Source: Polyangiaceae bacterium
Lineage (GTDB): Bacteria > Myxococcota_A > Polyangia > Polyangiales > Polyangiaceae
Length of the DNA: 7,639 nt
Assembly (NCBI GenBank): GCA_022447485.1
Contig: JAKVCH010000137.1
Coordinates: forward strand, 1-7,639
Direction of reading: 5' to 3'
In this document: one piece after another, positions 1-5,138 of the stretch
How the letters are laid out: every line of letters starts with the position of its first letter
Position numbering within the stretch: the stretch's first letter is position 1
Notes under the pieces: model-generated
Seen by the model: only the letters and a program-made list of their open reading frames with translations
Databases searched by the model: none
What the model was told of the DNA's origin: nothing
Program-made: the position numbers and the translations under genes

Positions 1-666
1 CCTTGAAGAGCGAACTGACTCTAACGCCTCAGCATCGAGTTCCTCAACAGCTTCGTACGCCTGGTTTTGATCGTCGAGAGAATGCGGCCTGAACCGACTC
101 GAGCTGTCTCGACCAAAGAGCGGATCAGATTGACTCGAAGGCGAGAAGACTTCATCGACGAGGGCATGAAGATCGATGGAGGAGGAGCTGTCCAGGGCTT
201 CACCAACCTCAAGCTCCGGGTCTAACTCGTCTTGCGAGTCACCCACCAAGTCCAAGGGCTCGTTGACGACCGTCTGCTCAGAAAATGCACGGGCTTGGCT
301 GGCGATTAATGACTCACCCGCGGCAAGGTCATCAGAGAGGCTTCGGATACTCTCGGGCGATGCACTACTCACCGGTGCATCGAGCTCTGCAGAGTCAGCA
401 GTCGGGATACGCCCTGGTCTCGAACTCTCAACCTTCTCAAGATCCAAGGATGAAATAGCCAAAGATGGCATCTCATTGGCGAGGGACGGCTCCAGTATCT
501 CCTCTTCATCCAGGCGATGAACGGTGCCGTCACGTCCTCTCAAACGCATCTTTGCACCACACATCTTGCAAGAGATTTTGCCTTTGCGCCCTTGGAGACG
601 CTCCACAACTCGATCTCCCACCTTCATGCGAGCAGAGCACTTTACACAATCGATTACCTGGCCCAT
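1..666 (-). CDS. N-terminal zinc-ribbon protein with acidic low-complexity tail (C-terminus off the window)
   Basis: The minus-strand frame is open from an ATG at 666-664 to the window edge, giving 222 codons with no stop, so the C-terminus is missing. A clear Shine-Dalgarno (GGAGG, plus-strand positions 674-678) lies 7 nt before the ATG and fixes the start. Residues 5-41 form a small zinc ribbon: C7-x2-C10, then C33-x2-C36 (CVKC ... CKMC), each followed by a basic turn. This matches the MJ0042-type zinc-finger found at the N-terminus of many myxobacterial proteins. From about residue 50 the chain is a long acidic, Ser/Glu/Asp/Leu-rich segment with no recognisable fold, probably a disordered linker to a C-terminal domain outside the window. 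In related architectures the partner can be a GYF, TPR, TonB-like or membrane domain, but nothing here decides that. It is divergent from pilD. The function is unknown; a metal-binding or protein-interaction role is an inference. Confidence 0.85.
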   Translation of the reverse strand, partial: MGQVIDCVKCSARMKVGDRVVERLQGRKGKISCKMCGAKMRLRGRDGTVHRLDEEEILEPSLANEMPSLAISSLDLEKVESSRPGRIPTADSAELDAPVSSASPESIRSLSDDLAAGESLIASQARAFSEQTVVNEPLDLVGDSQDELDPELEVGEALDSSSSIDLHALVDEVFSPSSQSDPLFGRDSSSRFRPHSLDDQNQAYEAVEELDAEALESVRSSR

Positions 667-870
667 TTCAATTCCTCCGTAAGCGAGCGCCTGTCTCCTT
701 CCGATCTTGATGAACGGCAGAAAGCCACCAACCATCAAATTCCGAACTCAAGAATCAGCGCATTCTAGGTAGCCTATTGATCAAACCCGGATTCTTGCAA
801 GGTTAAAAGATTATAATTTTAATAAATTTTGCCTTCTCGGCGTTCTTCATGAAGTGAAATTACAATCAGA
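667..870. promoter_or_regulatory. Divergent AT-rich spacer with a two-strand TATAAT
   Basis: This 204-nt spacer lies between the zinc-ribbon gene (minus) and pilD (plus). Its core at about 801-830 is strongly AT-rich. It contains the palindrome-like ATTATAAT, which gives a perfect TATAAT at 812-817 on the plus strand and another at 815-810 on the minus strand. I could not find a convincing -35 hexamer at 16-18 nt on either side; TTGCAA at 795-800 is only 11 nt upstream. It is therefore a candidate divergent promoter region supported only by the -10 matches and the gene layout. Confidence 0.4.
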
Positions 871-1932
871 GTGAGCTTCCTGAGAATCTTCTGCCCGTCC
901 CAGGTCAAAAGCACCCCGAGGCGCTACCCACCATTTCCTCTGACTGTTACCAAGATAGCTGTGTTTCTCAGCGACCTACCTTCCTGGTTTCTTCTCGCCA
1001 CGATTCTCCCGATTGGAGCCTGCGTAGGCAGCTTTCTGAATGTAGTGATTTATCGTCTGCCGAAAGGCATGAGCCTAGCTTCGCCGCCATCGACCTGCCC
1101 TGCTTGCTCAGCAAGAATACGAGCCACAGATAATATCCCAGTGATAGGTTGGTTAGCTCTGCGTGGAAAGGCTCGCTGTTGTCAAACGCCGATCAGTCCC
1201 CGCTACCCGTTGGTTGAACTCGCCGGGCTCCTACTGGCTTGGGCGCTTTACACATTTCGCTACGCTCCCATCGCCGAAACACTGCCCCTCGGCCCGGCCT
1301 GTTTTCAATTCTGGATCGAATACGGATTGATTGCCGCTCTTTTCGCCGCAGCAGCGATCGACATGGAGTACATGATCCTACCGGATAGCATCACCCTCGG
1401 TGGCGCTCTCCTTGGCCTCGCTACGGCTTATTGGCGTACCGATATCAGTCTCGTTCAATCCGCTATCGGAGGAGCCAGCGGGTTCATCGTCATTTGGCTC
1501 CCTTTTATTTGGGGTTATAAAAAACTGCGCGGCTTTGAAGGAATGGGCCTAGGCGATGCGAAGTTACTCCTCCTGGCTGGAACATTTTTTGGACTCTCGG
1601 GAGTGTTTTTTACCCTATTCGCCGGAGCTTTGCAGGGAACCCTCGTGACGGGAATCCTCTTACTCACCCAGGGAAAAATTGAAGAACCCCAAGCTGTTAC
1701 AGAGGAAAGAGAGGAGCTCCGCCAAGCAATCGAAGATGCCGAAGGCCAGGAAAAGGCCGAATTGCAGGCTCTCCTTGATGCCGATCCCCTGGGAGTTGCT
1801 CCTGAGGAATTCACGGGCGGGACTCGCGTGGCATTCGGCCCCTTTCTCTGTCTGGCTTTGATTGAGTTCACAATATTCTACGAACCAATTCATCTCGCCA
1901 TCGAGATGTGGCTCCTCGGAGGGGGGCTTTGA
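871..1932 (+). CDS. pilD: Prepilin peptidase / N-methyltransferase (type IV leader peptidase)
   Basis: This is the inner-membrane aspartic protease that cleaves type IV prepilin or pseudopilin leaders and N-methylates the new N-terminus. The first membrane helix (about 38-56) leads into the family signature GSFLNVVIYRLP (53-64). A cytoplasmic zinc-ribbon loop follows with C76-P-A-C79 and then A101-R-C103-C104, before ISPRYPLVE (108-116). Catalytic aspartates are D164 (in AAIDMEYMILPD) and D229 in the GxGD motif (GLGDAK, 226-231). Two oddities stand out. The first Cys of the second CxxC pair is Ala (A101). There is also a charged Glu/Ala/Arg-rich insert at about 269-316 before the final segment GPFLCLALIEF. 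The GTG at 871 has no good Shine-Dalgarno. Another GTG at 961 (codon 31) would still retain the first membrane helix, and the first 30 residues look weakly coding, so the true start may be 961. It overlaps the next gene by the stop codon, suggesting one transcript. Confidence 0.9.
   Translation: MSFLRIFCPSQVKSTPRRYPPFPLTVTKIAVFLSDLPSWFLLATILPIGACVGSFLNVVIYRLPKGMSLASPPSTCPACSARIRATDNIPVIGWLALRGKARCCQTPISPRYPLVELAGLLLAWALYTFRYAPIAETLPLGPACFQFWIEYGLIAALFAAAAIDMEYMILPDSITLGGALLGLATAYWRTDISLVQSAIGGASGFIVIWLPFIWGYKKLRGFEGMGLGDAKLLLLAGTFFGLSGVFFTLFAGALQGTLVTGILLLTQGKIEEPQAVTEEREELRQAIEDAEGQEKAELQALLDADPLGVAPEEFTGGTRVAFGPFLCLALIEFTIFYEPIHLAIEMWLLGGGL
1918..1924 (+). promoter_or_regulatory. Ribosome binding site that decides a TTG start
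   Basis: GGAGGGG inside the last pilD codons sits 4 nt upstream of TTG 1929-1931. This is the only strong Shine-Dalgarno near the start of the downstream lipoprotein gene, and it favours TTG 1929 over the earlier in-frame GTG at 1908, which lies before the site. Confidence 0.65.
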
Positions 1933-2381
1933 AAGTCCTCACGCACCAGCTCAGAAGAAACCGGCTCAGAAGAGACCGACTCTCCTCGGCGCTGTTGGTT
2001 TTGCTCGGCTGCATCAACCTGCTGTCATGCGCTCAATCTCTCCCTCTCGTACCTACCGGACCTTTTCCAGAGGACACAGAAAGTATTCGCGTACAATCGC
2101 TGCCTCCCCCACCGAAGGCCCAGACCATACCGCTCCAACACTCTTCACAATGTCGATGGCTCGATGGATCCTGGGACACAAACGGGAGAGCGTGGAAATG
2201 GCGCCCTGGCTCCTGGGTAAAGCCGGTAAAAGGTTGCTACTACGCTGAGTCCCAAGCATCCTATGAGACAACAGAAGCAGGGCTCACTCTTCGGTATAGG
2301 CGTGGCAGGTGGCTTAACCAGAAGACGACCGAGGAATGCACCCCAGCGCCTCCCTGCAGCCCCAACGCCACAACTGATTAG
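1929..2381 (+). CDS. Small lipoprotein with W-rich WxxGxW-like motifs
   Basis: This 150-residue protein starts at a TTG that overlaps the pilD stop (TTGA) and has a strong Shine-Dalgarno; a GTG at 1908 would add seven residues. The N-terminus is a long basic stretch (R9, R10, R12, R14, R15, R17), then a hydrophobic core (about 19-32) and the lipobox LLSC with C34, so it is predicted to be exported and lipidated. A Pro-rich linker (about 38-65, PPPP) precedes a small domain with C75-R-W-L-D-G-S-W, then W89-K-W-R-P-G-S-W96, C103-Y-Y and LRYRRGRW (121-128). The aromatic pattern recalls YXWGXW/WxxGxW repeat proteins of Gram-negative envelopes, and C75/C103 and C137/C143 could form disulfides. The overlap with pilD suggests coupled translation, possibly a surface or pilus-related role, but no function is established. 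The family assignment is tentative. Confidence 0.75.
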   Translation: MKVLTHQLRRNRLRRDRLSSALLVLLGCINLLSCAQSLPLVPTGPFPEDTESIRVQSLPPPPKAQTIPLQHSSQCRWLDGSWDTNGRAWKWRPGSWVKPVKGCYYAESQASYETTEAGLTLRYRRGRWLNQKTTEECTPAPPCSPNATTD

Positions 2382-2386
2382 GCTCG

Positions 2387-2407
2387 CGCTCTCGCCCGAG
2401 CGTTTTT
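2387..2407 (+). terminator. Probable intrinsic terminator after the pilD-lipoprotein unit
   Basis: CGCTC (2387-2391) pairs with GAGCG (2398-2402) around a 6-nt loop, and the stem is followed directly by TTTTT (2403-2407). The stem is only 5 bp but entirely positioned as expected, five nt after the TAG stop at 2379-2381. A slightly shifted pairing, GCTCG with CGAGC, is also possible. Confidence 0.55.
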
Positions 2408-2418
2408 CTCGGCCGCCC

Positions 2419-2461
2419 CCGACACCAATCGAATGAGCACCGGAGTCAAAAGCGGTGTCGG
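2419..2461. repeat. 8-bp inverted repeat (CCGACACC / GGTGTCGG)
   Basis: CCGACACC at 2419-2426 and its exact reverse complement GGTGTCGG at 2454-2461 are separated by 27 nt. It lies just after the probable terminator. It could be an RNA stem, a second folding element at the transcript end, or an operator. No T-run follows it, so it is not itself a canonical terminator. Confidence 0.5.
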
Positions 2462-2693
2462 CGAAAATAGTTCGCGATTTTGAGTGAGGAGAAGAGGAAA
2501 GGTGCGAAGCCAACTTCGCTCCATAAGATACCGAATTTACTGATAATTTTTATTTATGTTCATTAATGGAAGCAAATATTCAAGCTGCAGTGTGATTTTT
2601 TAATCAGAAATAACTCGTTCTGCCAGCAGAAAGTCGCTCTTCCATTGGACAACCACCCCGATCCACCTCTAAGTGGCCATCTGCTCTCTTGAA

Positions 2694-2765
2694 CTCAATT
2701 CAAAGCGGGCGCATCAGCTCGATTCAAAGCGGGCGCATCAGCTCGATTCAAAGCGGGCACATCAG
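2694..2765 (+). repeat. Three tandem copies of a 24-bp repeat
   Basis: Copies lie at 2694-2717, 2718-2741 and 2742-2765 with no spacer. The shared core is ATTCAAAGCGGGC. Copy 1 differs from copy 2 only at its fourth base (A for G), and copy 3 differs from copy 2 only at base 19 (A for G). The unit is not palindromic. The array ends 71 nt before the methyltransferase ATG. The length is a multiple of three, but the surrounding region has no credible reading frame. Confidence 0.93.
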
Positions 2766-2836
2766 AACGACTCTCACGGCCCTCTCGACAATCTCTATTT
2801 TGGCGGAAGACCGCATCCCCCACCTGAAATAATTTT

Positions 2837-3994
2837 ATGACTCCTCATGTAAACGACCTTGTCGAATTTGACGATCGCTCGCTCAAGAGCAAATGGGCTG
2901 GGAAGAAAGTTCCCATGGCTGCTGTGTATGAAGCCTACATCGAAGGCAAGATCGACATCACTCCCGATAAGTGGGAAGAGCTCTTCGATACTCGTACGCA
3001 AACGATGACCTTCAATCTGCACGAGTCGCATATTAAGTGGGCCATCACTAACTACCTGCCCAAGGTAGCGATTCACTCGAAAAAGCAAGATAAAGAGGTT
3101 GTCGGCGAACACTACAATCGTGGCAATGACTTCTTTGGGTGGTTTCTCGGCGAGGCAATGGTTTACACGGCGGCTTCCTACGAAACTCCGGAAATGAGCT
3201 TGGAAGAAGCCCAGTACCGTAAAATTGACCGAGTTTGCGAAAAGCTGCAGCTGAAAGAAAACGAAAGCCTACTCGATATTGGCTGCGGCTGGGGCACATT
3301 CACAGCTCGCTCTGCCCGGGAATTTAAGTCGAATAGCTACGGCGTTTGCCTGGCTCAAGAGCAGGTCGACTTCGGCACCCAGCGCATCAAGGACTACGAC
3401 GTAGTGGATCGTGCTCGGGTTGAAGTTTGCGACTATCGCAATATCCAAGGTCAATTCGATAAGATCGTCTCTCTCGAAATGGTCGAGCATGTCGGCATCA
3501 AGAACCTCGCCGTCTACTACGAGAAGGTACATAGCCTGCTTAAAGATGAGGGCCTATTCCTGATGTCATGGACCGGTATCCGTGATCTCTATAATCCCCA
3601 AAACCCGCTGACCGCATTCAGTCTGCGCGGCGAAGACCTGATCTGGGGGCTCTTCATGAACCGCTACATCTTCGAGGGCGCAGACGCCAGCCTGACTCTA
3701 TCGAGTATGGTACGAGGAGCTGAAGAGGCCGGCTTTGAAGTTGCTGATGTAGAGAACATGAGTGCTCATTATGTCATCACCCTTCGTCAATGGCGCGACC
3801 TTTGGGTTCAAAATAAGGAAGAAGTGCTCAAGGTCTATGGCGAGCGCTGGTACCGACTTTGGAAATTCTTCTTGCATTGGTCCGCCTTAATCGGTGAACA
3901 AGGCTCAGCTTTCAACTATCAGATCCTCTTCCACAAGAATCACGATAGCTACAATCGACGTAAACTCTTCTTCGACTGCAAAAGCTGGCGTTGA
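2837..3994 (+). CDS. SAM-dependent lipid methyltransferase, CFA-synthase fold, resembling fungal sphingolipid C9-methyltransferase
   Basis: This 385-residue class I methyltransferase belongs to the cyclopropane-fatty-acyl-phospholipid synthase superfamily, which modifies C=C bonds in membrane lipids using SAM. Visible landmarks are HYNRGNDFF (92-100), VYTAASYE (109-116), the SAM-binding LLDIGCGWG (145-153), acidic CDYRNI (198-203), and EMVEHVG (214-220), with E217 at the usual catalytic glutamate. The C-terminal half has EDLIWGLFMNRYIFEGADAS (266-285), AHYVITL with Y312, and GSAFNYQ (356-362). From memory, WGLFMN-YIF-GADAS, 'YG-RW-R-W--F', and 'QGSA-YQ' are typical of fungal sphingolipid C9-methyltransferases rather than of E. 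coli Cfa. The N-terminal membrane helices of the fungal enzymes are absent. Two bicarbonate ligands of classical CFA synthases (Cys139 and His266 in E. coli) correspond to A112 and S244. It is a stand-alone unit with a strong terminator behind it. The ATG at 2837 lacks a clear Shine-Dalgarno. The fold is certain; the substrate (sphingolipid, fatty acid or other lipid) is not. Confidence 0.9.
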   Translation: MTPHVNDLVEFDDRSLKSKWAGKKVPMAAVYEAYIEGKIDITPDKWEELFDTRTQTMTFNLHESHIKWAITNYLPKVAIHSKKQDKEVVGEHYNRGNDFFGWFLGEAMVYTAASYETPEMSLEEAQYRKIDRVCEKLQLKENESLLDIGCGWGTFTARSAREFKSNSYGVCLAQEQVDFGTQRIKDYDVVDRARVEVCDYRNIQGQFDKIVSLEMVEHVGIKNLAVYYEKVHSLLKDEGLFLMSWTGIRDLYNPQNPLTAFSLRGEDLIWGLFMNRYIFEGADASLTLSSMVRGAEEAGFEVADVENMSAHYVITLRQWRDLWVQNKEEVLKVYGERWYRLWKFFLHWSALIGEQGSAFNYQILFHKNHDSYNRRKLFFDCKSWR

Positions 3995-4012
3995 GAGCCC
4001 CGCGGGTCTCTC
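3993..4012 (+). repeat. Hairpin overlapping the methyltransferase stop
   Basis: GAGAG-CCC (3993-4000) pairs with GGG-CTCTC (4004-4012) with one bulged T at 4007 and a CGC loop. It starts within the TGA stop codon and has no following T-run. It may protect the mRNA 3' end upstream of the real terminator. Confidence 0.4.
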
Positions 4013-4038
4013 TCACCCAAGGCAGAAAAAATCGAAAG

Positions 4039-4071
4039 AAGGTCGTCTGAGTTAACTCAGGCGACCTTTTT
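4039..4071 (+). terminator. Strong rho-independent terminator
   Basis: AAGGTCGTCTGAG (4039-4051) pairs with CTCAGGCGACCTT (4056-4068) around a TTAA loop, with one G-U pair, giving a 13-bp stem. The transcript continues as a T-run to 4071 (TTTTT from 4067). It lies 45 nt after the methyltransferase stop and should separate it from prmC. Confidence 0.95.
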
Positions 4072-4199
4072 CATTCCATGGGGACCAGAAAAGCAGGGCC
4101 AAGGTGGAGCGCGTCGACGAGCAGGCGGCTTCGATTGGCTCTCTTCAAGAATGCATTTCTCAGATTGCCCTGCCAACTCACCCCATGATAGGCGGGCCT

Positions 4200-5081
4200 A
4201 TGGAGGAAAATCAGCCTCAAGAAGCTTGGACGATAGGGCGCATCATCGCCTGGGCGAGTGCCGATTTTCAAAAGCGAAAGATTGAGTCACCCCGGCTCGA
4301 AGTAGAACTACTCCTCTGCCATCTACTGGGAATTGATCGCGTAAAGCTCTTACTCGAACATCATCGCCCTCTCGACCAGACTGAGCTTGCCGCATTCAAG
4401 TCATTGCTAACTAGGCGCCGACAAGGCGAACCTTCAGCCTACCTACTCGGTGAAAAAGAATTCTACGGACACCTCTTCAAAGTAGACGATAGAGTATTAA
4501 TCCCTCGCCCCGATACAGAAATTCTCGTCGATGTCATCTTAGAAAAAACCGCCCACCGTAAACTCGACGGGCGGGCCTTGGACCTCTGCACGGGCAGTGG
4601 CTGTATTGCCATTAGCTTTGCCAAGGAGCGTCCGACCTGGCGCATCACGGGAACAGATAAAGATCCGGAAGTCCTCCAGCTCGCCCAGGAAAATGCCCTG
4701 CGACTAGGTGCCGCCTGGGGCCTGCATTGGTACGAAGGCGATTTATTTCAAGCCCTACCTGAAGGCTCCAAATTTGAAGTCATTGCATCTAATCCTCCTT
4801 ATATTCCTCCGAAAGAAATTGAATTACTGCAAACTGAGGTAAAAGACTTCGAGCCGCGGCTTGCCCTGGATGGTGGTGAAGATGGCCTTGAGTTTTATCG
4901 GAAGATTTCCAGAAGCGCTTCGACTTACCTGGTACGCGGCGGTGTCATCGCCCTAGAAGTTGGTGCAGGCCAAGCCGATGATGTCAGTGAGTTGCTCGAA
5001 AAGGCCGGCTTTCAACAAGTCGAAAAGTACCGCGATTACGGGGGCCACGAACGAGTTGTCTGTGCCCGGGCTCTCAGTTGA
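4200..5081 (+). CDS. prmC: Release factor glutamine methyltransferase
   Basis: PrmC transfers a methyl group from SAM to the glutamine of the GGQ motif in release factors RF1 and RF2 in the cytoplasm. The 293-residue product has the N-terminal helical domain ending in LTRRRQGEPSAYLLG (70-84) and the linker LIPRPDTEILVD (100-111). The Rossmann SAM site is ALDLCTGSGCIAIS (126-139), then the family-defining NPPY at 198-201, and a C-terminus ending in YRDYGGHERVV (277-287). All of these match PrmC/HemK. Start choice: ATG 4200 gives a normal PrmC length and begins just before TIGRIIAWAS; AGGCGGG at 4190-4196 is a modest Shine-Dalgarno. In-frame ATG 4185 and GTG 4104 would add 5 or 32 residues with no family counterpart. 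A strong terminator lies upstream, so it needs its own promoter in 4072-4199, which I could not pinpoint. The usual neighbour prfA is not present here. Confidence 0.93.
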   Translation: MEENQPQEAWTIGRIIAWASADFQKRKIESPRLEVELLLCHLLGIDRVKLLLEHHRPLDQTELAAFKSLLTRRRQGEPSAYLLGEKEFYGHLFKVDDRVLIPRPDTEILVDVILEKTAHRKLDGRALDLCTGSGCIAISFAKERPTWRITGTDKDPEVLQLAQENALRLGAAWGLHWYEGDLFQALPEGSKFEVIASNPPYIPPKEIELLQTEVKDFEPRLALDGGEDGLEFYRKISRSASTYLVRGGVIALEVGAGQADDVSELLEKAGFQQVEKYRDYGGHERVVCARALS

Positions 5082-5138
5082 ATTCGCGATTTTGTCATAA
5101 ATTGGGCCAAGCTGGCTTATTTCTGGCAGGGCTGCACT

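Larger units (their letters stand above)
2408..2836. other. Gene-free stretch upstream of the lipid methyltransferase
   Basis: No open frame here has a plausible start, Shine-Dalgarno or recognisable protein. The left part (2419-2461) holds an inverted repeat. The middle (about 2530-2625) is conspicuously AT-rich and includes GATAAT at 2542-2547 and a small AT hairpin (TGATT/AATCA, 2593-2606). The right part holds three tandem 24-bp repeats (2694-2765). Any promoter for the methyltransferase should lie here, but I could not identify a -35/-10 pair with acceptable spacing. No strong Shine-Dalgarno precedes the ATG at 2837. Confidence 0.6.

Noticed and set aside
176..768. Plus-strand open frames opposite the zinc-ribbon gene
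   Set aside because: They have no recognisable motifs and lie antisense to a frame that has a strong Shine-Dalgarno, a zinc ribbon and continuous coding character.
1515..1893. Minus-strand open frames inside pilD
   Set aside because: pilD motifs extend through this region on the plus strand, and the antisense products are low-complexity without family features.
2145..2513. 122-codon minus-strand frame across the lipoprotein gene end and the spacer
   Set aside because: It has no convincing Shine-Dalgarno or motif, overlaps the better-supported lipoprotein and would cross its probable terminator.
2694..2765. The tandem repeats as a CRISPR array or plasmid iterons
   Set aside because: The copies abut with no spacers, so it is not CRISPR, and there is no replication gene or other origin feature nearby.
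2471..5094. The 12-mer TTCGCGATTTTG at 2471-2482 and again at 5083-5094
   Set aside because: A few exact 12-base matches are expected by chance in a window of this size, and the flanks do not extend the match.
5092..5121. Possible promoter before the pseudo-transpeptidase gene (TTGTCA at 5092, CTTATT at 5116)
   Set aside because: The -35 is good, but the -10 matches only half of the consensus and the spacing is 18 nt; too weak to annotate.
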